The notes under the pieces are model-generated. The model made no database searches and was not told the origin of the DNA. It worked only from the letters and a program-made list of their open reading frames with translations. From Candidatus Hydrothermarchaeota archaeon (lineage in GTDB: Archaea > Hydrothermarchaeota > Hydrothermarchaeia > Hydrothermarchaeales > BMS3B), in contig WANW01000094.1 of the NCBI GenBank assembly GCA_015521615.1, positions 1-36,711 on the forward strand: DNA of 36,711 nucleotides, in the 5' to 3' direction. A program made the translations under genes and the position numbers. Of the stretch, positions 7,730 to 14,919 are shown piece after piece. Numbering within the stretch: the stretch's first letter is position 1; the number at the start of each line of letters is the position of its first letter.

Positions 7730-8356
7730 CTATCCCTTTCCCCCCAGCGTCTTATAAATCTTTGTTTTTATCAGCTCCAGAAAGCTCGCGGGGGTGCCGA
7801 AGACCTCAACCCTGCCCCTGGCGATGTCCTCAACACTCTCCACCACAACGCCAGCGCTGCCGATCTCCGCATACGTGTGCGCATCGCTTCCGGCTGTGAA
7901 CTTCAGCCCGTGCTCCAGAGCAAAGTGCAGCGCCTTCCTGTTGGCGCCCTGCATGGCGCAGCGGGAGTTGAAGACCTCCACCGCATCCACATAGGTGTGA
8001 AGCTCTTCCAGACCGCGGAGGCGGTATATGCGGAAGATGTCAAAGGGGTGGGGCACCGCCACAAAGCCGCCCTGGGCGCGGATTTCGTCTACAACCTCGA
8101 AGAACTCCCGTGATTTAATCTCCTCCTGCAGAAAGTAGCCCAGCACCTCCCCGCGATCGGTTCTTATCTCGGCGCCGGCGATCACCACAAAGTCCTCGCT
8201 GCTCAGCTTTCTCGCCTTAAGCGCGCCACGTGCGGTGCCGTGGTCGGTTATGGCTACGCCGTCCAAGCCCTTTGCCTTCGCCCGCTTGACTATCTCCTCC
8301 AGCTCCATGCTTGAGTCCTTCGAGTACACAGAATGAATGTGCAGGTCGATCTTCAT
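7730..8356 (-). CDS. PHP-domain metal-dependent phosphoesterase
   Basis: A 208-residue protein with the four PHP motifs in order: DLHIHSVYSKDS at the N-terminus, GVAITDHGT, VPHPFD and GSDAHTYAEIG. These supply the His/Asp ligands of a trinuclear metal site. Stand-alone PHP proteins hydrolyse phosphoesters such as nucleoside phosphates or histidinol phosphate; the substrate here is not visible. It is the first gene of the operon with rpiA. The TATA-like AGTTTTATC on the minus strand near 8384 is about 28 bases from the ATG, consistent with a leaderless start. Confidence 0.88.
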   Translation of the reverse strand: MKIDLHIHSVYSKDSSMELEEIVKRAKAKGLDGVAITDHGTARGALKARKLSSEDFVVIAGAEIRTDRGEVLGYFLQEEIKSREFFEVVDEIRAQGGFVAVPHPFDIFRIYRLRGLEELHTYVDAVEVFNSRCAMQGANRKALHFALEHGLKFTAGSDAHTYAEIGSAGVVVESVEDIARGRVEVFGTPASFLELIKTKIYKTLGGKG

Positions 8357-8438
8357 GGAGATTAAATTCGAGGGGGGATAGATAAAACTTAGCCCGGGAA
8401 AGTTTTAACAGGTTCTTGGCGAAATATAGGACATAGAG

Positions 8439-8660
8439 ATGAGCATGGACGTGGGCATTATAATAGAAAGGCTCAGGGACAGGAACCGTGAGCTGGAGGA
8501 GGAGATTGAGAAGAACCATGAGATAATCGCAGCCCTCGAGGACTTCGCGACAGGGGGCATAAGCAGGGAGGAGCTCATTCGGGAGCTCCGCAGAATAGCC
8601 GAGCGGTATGGCGATGAGCTCAGCTTGCGGATAATTGAGATGCTCGAGGTGCAGGAATGA
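8439..8660 (+). CDS. small coiled-coil protein of unknown function
   Basis: A 73-residue, highly charged protein. Residues 7-32 form a strong coiled coil (IIERLRDRNRELEEEIEKN), and the rest is helical and rich in Arg and Glu. No family is recognised. It overlaps the next gene by four bases (ATGA), so the two are co-translated and probably act together. A second ATG lies two codons on; the first is kept. The upstream AAAGTTTTAAC (8399-8409) is a plausible promoter. Confidence 0.65.
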   Translation: MSMDVGIIIERLRDRNRELEEEIEKNHEIIAALEDFATGGISREELIRELRRIAERYGDELSLRIIEMLEVQE

Positions 8661-9436
8661 AGCTCGGAGCGATGAACAGCCCTGGCGAGGAGGTGGTGAC
8701 GCAGCTCAGCTTTATCGCTGGCGCAGGCTTCGAATATGTGGAGCTTGCAATTGAGGCACCTAAAGCGGGGCCTGAGACGCTCAGGCGAAAGGAGGGGGAG
8801 ATAAGGGACATAATCGAGAGCTACGGCTTGGAGGTGGTAGCGCACCTCCCCTGGTACTTTGAGATTGCGCATCCCTATGCGAGGGTGAGGGACGCCTTTC
8901 TCGAGGAAGTGCGCTCCGCCATTGAGGTTGCTGCAGCCTTCGACGCAGAGCTTGCCGGTATTCACATGCACCGCCTGCCCAAGTTCTTCAGGGAAGAGCT
9001 GCTCGAGCTCCACATCCCTGCGCTTCGCAGGGCACTGGACTTTGCGGAGGATGCCGGCATAAAGCTGTGCGTTGAAAACTCGGACCTTCGCAGCTTCTCC
9101 GCTGAGGATATAGAGAGGCTGCTGGAGGCACTGCCGGAGCTCGGGCTGGTGCTCGACGTGGGGCATGCGCACATAGGCGCAGCCCGGGAGGAGGTGCTGG
9201 AGTTCATCCGTACATTCAGGCACAGCATTCAGCACATGCATGTCCACGACAACAACCTGAGAGACGACCTCCACCTGCCGATAGGCGCAGGTGCCATAGA
9301 GTGGGAGCAAATTCTGCCGGAGATTAAGTGCTTCTATAACGGAAAGATTACGCTGGAGGTGCACTCCCGCGATCAGGACTATCTGTTGGTAAGCAGGGAG
9401 AAGTTCATGAAGCTCTGGAATCAGGCAAAAAGCTGA
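8657..9436 (+). CDS. TIM-barrel sugar-phosphate isomerase/epimerase or endonuclease-IV-like protein
   Basis: A 259-residue protein of the AP endonuclease 2 / xylose isomerase-like TIM-barrel family. Metal-site strands can be followed round the barrel: AHLPWYFEIAHP, GIHMHRLPKF, KLCVENSD (Glu), LVLDVGHAHIG, MHVHDNN with a downstream HLPIGAG, and TLEVHSRD. The Glu-Asp-His-Glu pattern suits a sugar isomerase or epimerase, or a nuclease; the substrate is not clear. It is co-translated with the coiled-coil protein upstream. A T-rich tract (9437-9456) follows its stop. Confidence 0.8.
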   Translation: MKLGAMNSPGEEVVTQLSFIAGAGFEYVELAIEAPKAGPETLRRKEGEIRDIIESYGLEVVAHLPWYFEIAHPYARVRDAFLEEVRSAIEVAAAFDAELAGIHMHRLPKFFREELLELHIPALRRALDFAEDAGIKLCVENSDLRSFSAEDIERLLEALPELGLVLDVGHAHIGAAREEVLEFIRTFRHSIQHMHVHDNNLRDDLHLPIGAGAIEWEQILPEIKCFYNGKITLEVHSRDQDYLLVSREKFMKLWNQAKS

Positions 9437-9491
9437 TTTTAATTTTATTTATTGACATCAGGCTTACCGGAACTGGCAACATGGCGACAAC

Positions 9492-9575
9492 GCGGGGGTA
9501 CCCGAGAGGCCAAAGGGGGCAGACTTAAGATCTGCTGGCTAAGTGCCTGCGTGGGTTCGAATCCCACCCCCCGCA
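9492..9575 (+). tRNA. tRNA-Leu (UAA)
   Basis: A class II cloverleaf with acceptor GCGGGGG (9492-9498) and CCCCCGC (9568-9574), discriminator A9575. The anticodon stem is 9519-9523 with 9531-9535, loop CTTAAGA, anticodon TAA at 9526-9528. A long variable arm occupies about 9536-9550 and the T-arm is GTGGG/CCCAC. No intron is seen and CCA is not encoded. Confidence 0.95.
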
Positions 9576-9594
9576 TGAGGCTTTTGAAATAATT

Positions 9595-9617
9595 GCGGTA
9601 TAGCTTGTCTATACCGC
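9595..9617. repeat. perfect hairpin after tRNA-Leu
   Basis: GCGGTATAG (9595-9603) and CTATACCGC (9609-9617) form a perfect nine-pair stem with a five-base loop, 20 bases after the tRNA. It could be a processing or termination structure, or a recombination arm. No T-run follows directly. Confidence 0.7.
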
Positions 9618-9625
9618 GATATGTT

Positions 9626-9649
9626 GATGCAACTGACTGCAGTTGCGTC
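9626..9649. repeat. second hairpin after tRNA-Leu
   Basis: GATGCAACTG (9626-9635) pairs with CAGTTGCGTC (9640-9649) through ten pairs including one T-G, with a four-base loop. It is immediately followed by GAATCCCCCCGCAT (9651-9664), which resembles the 3' end of the upstream tRNA-Leu with three bases missing. Confidence 0.65.
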
Positions 9650-9821
9650 TGAATCCCCCCGCATAAATTCGGTTAATAATATTGCTGCTTTCTTTTTCAT
9701 AAACTCTTCGATGCCAATAGCCACATTGTGCACAGACAGTTGTGCATTTGATTTCAATTCTGTGCAACGAAAGTCAAACTTTATATACTAAAAGATAAAG
9801 AGAATTTAAACAGGTGGGAAG

Positions 9822-9992
9822 GTGATTGGCGGCTTTTTAGAGATGCTTGCGGAAATAAGTGGTGAGAATCCCACGCTTTATGGAATAATAGTGGTGGCAA
9901 CAATACTCGTAGAGGGGTTGCTGCTTGCGCTGTTTATGGAGCTGGTGTTCAGGGTACTGGGCATAGAAGTGAAGGAAATTCCCCATCATTAA
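9822..9992 (+). CDS. 56-residue single-span membrane peptide
   Basis: A GTG start after AGGTGGG opens a 56-codon frame ending at TAA 9990-9992, nine bases before the TauE-fusion ATG. It has a short amphipathic N-terminus, one strongly hydrophobic helix at about residues 21-47 (GIIVVATILVEGLLLALF then LVFRVLG), and a polar tail ending in two His. A TATA box (TTTATATA at about 9780-9787) precedes it, so it is the first gene of the operon. No family is recognised; a small partner subunit of the transporter is the simplest reading. Confidence 0.65.
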   Translation: MIGGFLEMLAEISGENPTLYGIIVVATILVEGLLLALFMELVFRVLGIEVKEIPHH

Positions 9993-10001
9993 GGTGATGC
10001 C

Positions 10002-11843
10002 ATGTATCTTCCCCTGGCTGGAGTGGAGATAAGCGTCTGGCTGCTCCTTGCGATAGGCTTCTGCGTAGGCGTGCTTGCCGGCTTCTTTGGTATTGGGGGC
10101 GGGTTCATTGTCACACCTGCGCTCAATATCTTCGGCTTTCCTATGGCCTATGCGATAGGTACAGACCTGTCGCAGATAATGGGCAACTCTATCGTGGCGA
10201 CCTTCAAGCACAGGAAGCTGGGTAATGTGGATCTGCGTCTGGGATTCTTTATGATTATAGGCACCGCTATAGGCGTGGAGGCTGGAAAGGAAGTGGTGCT
10301 CTATCTGGAGGAGATTGGCGCGGTGGGCAGTGTTGTGAGGGCTATCTACATCCTCCTCCTGGGTGGAACAGGCGCCTACATGCTCTTCGATTACTGGAAG
10401 TTTAAGAAGGAAGAGGAGGTGGGAGAGGAGAAGAAGGTGGTGACTGAGCGCGTGGGTAGCAGACTCTCTGAGATGGTGCATCGCATTAATCTACCTCCAA
10501 AGGTTGCACTACCAACGTCTAAGATAGAGTCCATCTCTGTGTGGGCGATTCTGCTGGTGGGTTTTATCACCGGCTTCCTTGCGGGCTTCCTAGGCGTAGG
10601 GGGCGGATTTATACGCATGCCTGCGATGATCTATGCCCTCGGGGTACCCACAACCATAGCGATAGGCACAGATTTGTTTGAGATAATATTCTCCTCTGCT
10701 ATCGGCGCTTTTCTGTATGCCACCGAGGGCAGGGTGGAGATAGTCGCTGCAGTGGTGATGGTGTGTGGCTCAGCGATAGGAGCGCAGATAGGTGCCCTGG
10801 CTACAAGGTATGTGCGTGGCATGAAGATACGCTTCTACTTTGCATTAACAATACTGCTTGCAGCGCTGAGCGTGGTGCTTAAGCAGCTTGCGGTCAGCCT
10901 CTCAATGCCTGTGCTCAGCACCTACGCTGGGTACCTCATTTTGTCAGTTGCAGGCTTAATGACGCTGAATATCACTCTTAGCACAGTTAAGGGTGTAATT
11001 GAAGAGAGGGCGGTATATCCCGCGGTGAAGCGCAGGCTTCGCATACTTCTTGCCACGGGTGGCTCGCACCACGCTCTGCGTGCTGTTCGCTTAGGGGCAC
11101 GCATTGCAAAGGGCTACGGTGCAGAGGTGACCCTGCTGGTGGTTAGGGACCCGAAGGAGGAGATACCCGTCGCTGAAGTGCAGCGCAGCGCCGGCAAAGT
11201 GCTGAAGGAGTTTGGTGTAAGGGCGGAGCTAACAGTAAGACGTGGGAACCCGGCAAAGGAGATACTTAAGGAGAGTAAGGACTATGACCTTCTGGTTATA
11301 GGCTCCCACGGCACCCGTAGTGTGACAGAGCATCTGCTTGGCGACAACGCAACGCGTATAGTGGAGAACATGCGCACTTCAACGCTGGTGGTTAAGAGGA
11401 AGGCGGAGGTTAACAAGATTCTGGCCTGCGTTAATCTGCCCCGCTACCGTGAGGCGGTGGTTATGCGCGCAATAGAGCTGGCAAAGATACTCAATGTGCC
11501 CCTTGAGTTTCTTTATGTGCTGCCAGAGCCGCTAATGTACCCCATCCGCCGCCTTCATCTGAGCAGTGAGGAGATTATGGAACTCTACCCGGAGAAGCGT
11601 GAGGCAGCGGAGGAGCTTATTGAGATGGCCAGAAGGGAGGGTGTCAATGCGAGTGTAAAGTTCAGGGAGGGTATACCGGAGGAGGAAATACTGCTCGAGA
11701 AGCGTAAAATCGGCGCTGATCTGGTTATACTGGGCGACTCCGGCTGGCGTGGAATACTCGGCGAGCTCATAGGCTCCCTCTCCGGGCACATAGTAAAGCA
11801 CGCCCGCGTATCAGTGCTGGTGGTGCATCGCAAGGCCTCTTAG
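10002..11843 (+). CDS. TauE/SafE-family transporter fused to two UspA domains
   Basis: A 613-residue protein. Residues about 1-345 are the TauE/SafE membrane domain, built from two half repeats each marked by a glycine-rich loop (AGFFGIGGGFIVTPAL and AGFLGVGGGFIRMPAM), with eight or so spans. Two cytoplasmic UspA-like domains follow. The first (about 346-465) keeps a nucleotide loop GSHGTRSVTEHLLG; the second (about 468-613) has GDSGWRGILG and GSLSGHIVKHA. TauE proteins export or import sulfite, sulfoacetate and other small anions, and UspA domains often bind ATP or AMP, so transport may be gated by energy state. The start has AGGTGATG just upstream. Confidence 0.88.
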   Translation: MYLPLAGVEISVWLLLAIGFCVGVLAGFFGIGGGFIVTPALNIFGFPMAYAIGTDLSQIMGNSIVATFKHRKLGNVDLRLGFFMIIGTAIGVEAGKEVVLYLEEIGAVGSVVRAIYILLLGGTGAYMLFDYWKFKKEEEVGEEKKVVTERVGSRLSEMVHRINLPPKVALPTSKIESISVWAILLVGFITGFLAGFLGVGGGFIRMPAMIYALGVPTTIAIGTDLFEIIFSSAIGAFLYATEGRVEIVAAVVMVCGSAIGAQIGALATRYVRGMKIRFYFALTILLAALSVVLKQLAVSLSMPVLSTYAGYLILSVAGLMTLNITLSTVKGVIEERAVYPAVKRRLRILLATGGSHHALRAVRLGARIAKGYGAEVTLLVVRDPKEEIPVAEVQRSAGKVLKEFGVRAELTVRRGNPAKEILKESKDYDLLVIGSHGTRSVTEHLLGDNATRIVENMRTSTLVVKRKAEVNKILACVNLPRYREAVVMRAIELAKILNVPLEFLYVLPEPLMYPIRRLHLSSEEIMELYPEKREAAEELIEMARREGVNASVKFREGIPEEEILLEKRKIGADLVILGDSGWRGILGELIGSLSGHIVKHARVSVLVVHRKAS

Positions 11844-11852
11844 GTGGTGCAC

Positions 11853-12158
11853 ATGGGGGTTGACAGGGCTATTAGGCATGAGGACGGGGGAACCCTTTTA
11901 GATATTATTGTTACTCCAAATGCCAGGGCCACTGAAATCGCGGGCTACGATGCGTGGAGACGAAGGCTGAGTGTGAGGGTGGCTGCAAGGCCAAAGGGAG
12001 GTGAGGCAAATCGCACTCTGATAGCCTTTTTTGCCACCCTGTTTGGAGTTTCCAAGGGTGATGTTAATATTGTAAGGGGTGATAACTCCCGGGAGAAGAC
12101 GCTACGCATAAATCTCCCGAGGGATAAGGTGCTTGAGGTTATAAGCAAGAGGATATGA
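11853..12158 (+). CDS. DUF167 (YggU) family protein
   Basis: A 101-residue protein with the DUF167 core: an N-terminal strand with VTPNARATEIAGYD, then LSVRVAARPKGGEANRTLI and a C-terminal stretch VNIVRGDNSREKTLRI. The family is widespread and of unsettled function. The start is taken at the ATG at 11853, with GGTGGT five bases upstream overlapping the TauE stop; in-frame GTG codons at 11844 and 11847 are less likely. It overlaps the Toprim gene by four bases. Confidence 0.85.
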   Translation: MGVDRAIRHEDGGTLLDIIVTPNARATEIAGYDAWRRRLSVRVAARPKGGEANRTLIAFFATLFGVSKGDVNIVRGDNSREKTLRINLPRDKVLEVISKRI

Positions 12159-12547
12159 ACCGGGAAGAGTTTGAGAGAATAATGGAGGAGATAGAAGAAC
12201 TCCGCGAGGAGGCGCTGACCACACCTATCCTCGTGGAAGGCAGGCGGGATATTCTCGCCCTCGAAAAGCTCGGGATAAGTGGAGAATTCTATTGTGCGTG
12301 CAGCGGCAAGCCACTTTATGAAACCTGCGAGGAGATAAGCAGTGCGCACAAACGGGTTATACTGCTCATCGATCTGGACAGCGCTGGCATTGCCATAGGC
12401 AAGAAAGCCAAGCACTACCTCTCACAACTCGGTGTGCAGGTGGTTGAGAGGCACCGCCTCACCCTGCTAAAGAAGCTCGATACGCATCAGGTGGAGCACC
12501 TCGCCACGCGAGTTGAGAGGATAAAGCGCGAGTTATTTCGCTGGTAG
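12155..12547 (+). CDS. small Toprim-domain protein (UPF0292-like)
   Basis: A 130-residue protein that is essentially one Toprim domain. It has the catalytic Glu strand TPILVEGRRDILAL near residue 26 and the DxD strand VILLIDLDSAGIAIGKK near residue 70. Toprim domains bind Mg2+ and serve in primases, topoisomerases and RNase M5-like nucleases. Short archaeal proteins of this type have no agreed role but may act on rRNA or DNA. It is the last gene of the TauE operon, co-translated with DUF167 through an ATGA overlap. Confidence 0.82.
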   Translation: MNREEFERIMEEIEELREEALTTPILVEGRRDILALEKLGISGEFYCACSGKPLYETCEEISSAHKRVILLIDLDSAGIAIGKKAKHYLSQLGVQVVERHRLTLLKKLDTHQVEHLATRVERIKRELFRW

Positions 12548-12561
12548 CTAACACCCTAAAA

Positions 12562-12569
12562 TTTTTATA
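12562..12569 (+). promoter_or_regulatory. TATA box of the aIF5A-agmatinase operon
   Basis: TTTTTATA follows AAAA, giving a BRE/TATA-like element about 50 bases before the aIF5A ATG. The message has a short leader with GAGGAGGA at 12603-12610. Confidence 0.6.
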
Positions 12570-12615
12570 CTGCCTTCTCTCTAATTCGCACATAAAAGCC
12601 TAGAGGAGGAAAAGA

Positions 12616-13014
12616 ATGAGCACAAGAACAGGAGAGGTAAGGGAAATCAAGGTTGGCAAGTATGTGGTCATCGATGGCGAGCCCTGTAAGGTGGTCAGCT
12701 ATACCACCGCAAAGACAGGCAAACACGGGCATGCGAAGGCAAACGTGGTGGGTATCGGAATATTCGATGGAGTCAAACGTACTATTGTTGCACCAGTTGA
12801 TGCTAAGGTTGAGTTCCCAATAATAGACAAGCGCGTTGGCCAGGTGCTTGCAATAATGGGCGATACTGTGCAGATAATGGACATGGAGACCTATGAGACT
12901 TTTGAAACCAAGATGCCGGCTCCAGACGACATAGAAGGTGAGCTACGGGAAGGTGTGGAGGTAGAGTACATCGTGGCAATGGGGAGGCGCAAGTTGACGA
13001 GGGTGCGAGGTTGA
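12616..13014 (+). CDS. eif5A: translation initiation factor aIF5A (hypusine-containing)
   Basis: A 132-residue protein with the SH3-like N-terminal domain and OB-fold C-terminal domain of aIF5A. The modification loop TGKHGHAK places the hypusine lysine at K36. The factor binds the ribosomal E site and relieves stalling, for example on polyproline. A strong GGAGG site stands five bases before the ATG. The gene overlaps the downstream agmatinase-family gene by four bases (TTGA), which ties that enzyme to hypusine formation rather than to general polyamine supply. Confidence 0.96.
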   Translation: MSTRTGEVREIKVGKYVVIDGEPCKVVSYTTAKTGKHGHAKANVVGIGIFDGVKRTIVAPVDAKVEFPIIDKRVGQVLAIMGDTVQIMDMETYETFETKMPAPDDIEGELREGVEVEYIVAMGRRKLTRVRG

Positions 13015-13871
13015 TTTACTCTCTTCCTTTTACTTTCGGGAGGAGGGAACTCAGCGTAGAAGAGGCGAGCTACGTTGTAGCTGGCGTACCCTTTGACTCC
13101 AGTGAGAGCTATCGTTCTGGCTCAAGGGAGGCCCCTCATGCTATACGTGAAGCTTCACGGGAGATTGAAGACTATGACATGCTTGAGGATTTTGATCTGC
13201 TGGAGCTGGCGATAGCAGATATTGGTGACATAGAGGTTTCCTTTGGAAGCAATCGGGAGACAAGAAAGCGGGTCTTTGAAACTGTGAAGTTTATTATTGA
13301 TAATAATGCCGTACCGGTGCTTCTTGGGGGAGAGCATACAATCTCAGCCTTTGCGATTGAGGCTTTTCCAGAAGATACCCTGTTTTTAAGCTTTGATGCC
13401 CACCTGGATTTTAGAGATGAATATCTGAACAACCGCTACTCTCATGCGTGTGTGCTCCGTCGTGCGGCGGAGCACGTGGGCCATGAGAATGTGTTCTCCA
13501 TAGGTGTTAGAAGCGCGTGTAGAGAGGAGCTGGAGGATGCAAAGAGACTCGAAGTTAGCTTTATCCCCTTCGATAAGTGCTATGACCTGGAGGCGCTTGA
13601 GACCAGGCTGAGGAGGGCTGTTGAGGGGAGAAATATATACCTCTCCATAGATATGGATGTCTTTGACCCTAAGGATGCGAGAGGTGTGGCGAATCCAGAG
13701 CCGCCTGGCTTCTTCTTCTTTGACTTTCTGAAGATTCTGGATTTTATAAAGGGCGCAAATCTTGTGGGTCTGGATGTAACTGAGGTTGTGCCCCGCTATG
13801 ACGCCTATACTCCAGTGCTCGCGGCAAAGCTGATCTTCAAGATACTCACAAGGTATGAAAAAAGTAAATAA
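13011..13871 (+). CDS. speB: agmatinase-family ureohydrolase
   Basis: A 286-residue protein starting at TTG within the aIF5A stop. The binuclear manganese site is complete: H109 in GGEHT, D129/H131/D133 in DAHLDFRD, H145 in the following YSHA, and D214/D216 in SIDMDVFDP. The enzyme removes urea from a guanidino group, classically agmatine to putrescine. In haloarchaea a related enzyme has been proposed to act on an agmatine-derived group attached to aIF5A during hypusine synthesis; the overlap with the aIF5A gene suggests the same here. Free agmatine as substrate remains possible. Confidence 0.9.
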   Translation: MIYSLPFTFGRRELSVEEASYVVAGVPFDSSESYRSGSREAPHAIREASREIEDYDMLEDFDLLELAIADIGDIEVSFGSNRETRKRVFETVKFIIDNNAVPVLLGGEHTISAFAIEAFPEDTLFLSFDAHLDFRDEYLNNRYSHACVLRRAAEHVGHENVFSIGVRSACREELEDAKRLEVSFIPFDKCYDLEALETRLRRAVEGRNIYLSIDMDVFDPKDARGVANPEPPGFFFFDFLKILDFIKGANLVGLDVTEVVPRYDAYTPVLAAKLIFKILTRYEKSK

Positions 13872-13894
13872 ATCTCTTCACCTATGTCACAAAA

Positions 13895-13904
13895 TTTTTA
13901 TACT
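13895..13904 (+). promoter_or_regulatory. TATA box of the YeiH-kinase operon
   Basis: AAAATTTTTATACTT gives a BRE/TATA-like element with the box at 13895-13904. The ATG at 13951 follows a GGGGG-containing ribosome site about six bases upstream. Confidence 0.55.
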
Positions 13905-13950
13905 TAAACCACGTAAGGGTTGCTGTCAAAAGTGAAAGCAGGGGGCACAG

Positions 13951-14919
13951 ATGCTCACAGGGGGCTCCGAAAATGTAGGAGAGGTGGCCAAGGGCGCAAC
14001 TGTAGGCATGCTCCTAGCGCTTATTGCATACCTCATATCCTACTACTATCCCTCGCTGGATGCCCTGTTCCTGGCGCTGTTCTTTGGCATGGGCACACGC
14101 GCTCTTATAGGCGGGGAGGCTATCAGCAAGGATGCGGTGGATAAGAGCATAAGATTTTTTATTCCTGCTGGAATAATACTCTATTCCGCCAACATACCAT
14201 TTTACGTATTTGGAATGACCAGCTCTTTAAGGGTTATTGAGATATTCTGGGTTATTGCTCTTTATTTTGTGATTATTATGGCTCTGGGCTCGGTTCTGAA
14301 AATGGAAAAGAGGCTGACAGCACTCCTCGCCACAGGCTCTGCGATATGCGGAGCCTCGGCGATAGCAATCCTCTCCCCGCTTATAAAGGCGAGGCGCGAG
14401 GATACGTCGATTGCTATAATGGTAATAACCGCCGTTGGCCTGACAGGTGCTATGATTTATCCCATCCTCAGAGACCTGCTGCATATCAGCGACATGAGCT
14501 ATGCCTTCCTGTGCGGTGCTACACTGCACCAGACAGGTCTTGTTAAAATTGCGAGCTCCTATGCAGGAGAAGCTGTGTTGAGCTCTGCGCTTGCCTTTAA
14601 GGGTGTCAGGATAAGCATGATTGCAGTCGCTGCTGTGGCGGTGCCATACTTTCTGGAGAGAAAGCCAGCCTTCCCGCTATTCATCGCAGGTTTTCTGATT
14701 CTCTCCGTCCTTTTCTCCTTTGTAGAGGGGTTAAAGAGTGTTGCGGTGCTGATCTCACCCTTTGCCACCTATGCATTCGCAGTGGCTATGGCAAGCATAG
14801 GACTGAGCATCGATATGCAGAGCCTGCACAGGGCAAGGCTCAGGTATCTAAATGTTGCCTATGCAGCATGGCTTGTGGTGCTGACACTTGTGCTTCTCAG
14901 CGAGGGGGTGATGTATTGA
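13951..14919 (+). CDS. YeiH/UPF0324-family membrane transporter (putative sulfate/anion exporter)
   Basis: A 322-residue protein with about ten hydrophobic spans. The family signatures are GSAICGASAIAILSPLIKA, then VGLTGAMIYPIL, and CGATLHQTGLVKIAS, equivalent to the conserved loops of YeiH proteins. The group is annotated as sulfate exporters on limited evidence. It lies 4 kb from the TauE-UspA fusion, another putative sulfur-oxyanion transporter. It overlaps the histidine kinase gene by four bases (TTGA), so a sensor is made along with the transporter. Confidence 0.85.
   Translation: MLTGGSENVGEVAKGATVGMLLALIAYLISYYYPSLDALFLALFFGMGTRALIGGEAISKDAVDKSIRFFIPAGIILYSANIPFYVFGMTSSLRVIEIFWVIALYFVIIMALGSVLKMEKRLTALLATGSAICGASAIAILSPLIKARREDTSIAIMVITAVGLTGAMIYPILRDLLHISDMSYAFLCGATLHQTGLVKIASSYAGEAVLSSALAFKGVRISMIAVAAVAVPYFLERKPAFPLFIAGFLILSVLFSFVEGLKSVAVLISPFATYAFAVAMASIGLSIDMQSLHRARLRYLNVAYAAWLVVLTLVLLSEGVMY

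Noticed and set aside
8405-9364. A 319-codon minus-strand frame opposite the TIM-barrel gene
   Set aside because: It has no motifs and ends in low-complexity Ser-rich sequence; the plus-strand gene has complete metal-site motifs.
9595-9649. CRISPR-like repeats after tRNA-Leu
   Set aside because: The two hairpins differ in sequence and there is no repeat-spacer periodicity.
12547-12556. A further half copy of the GCTAACA operator before aIF5A
   Set aside because: Only one arm (GCTAACA) is present, overlapping the end of the upstream gene, with no palindromic partner.
14868-14915. Longer N-terminus for the histidine kinase from an ATG at 14868
   Set aside because: It would overlap the YeiH gene by 52 bases, while a TTG at 14916 follows a good ribosome site and gives a normal positive-charged start before TM1.
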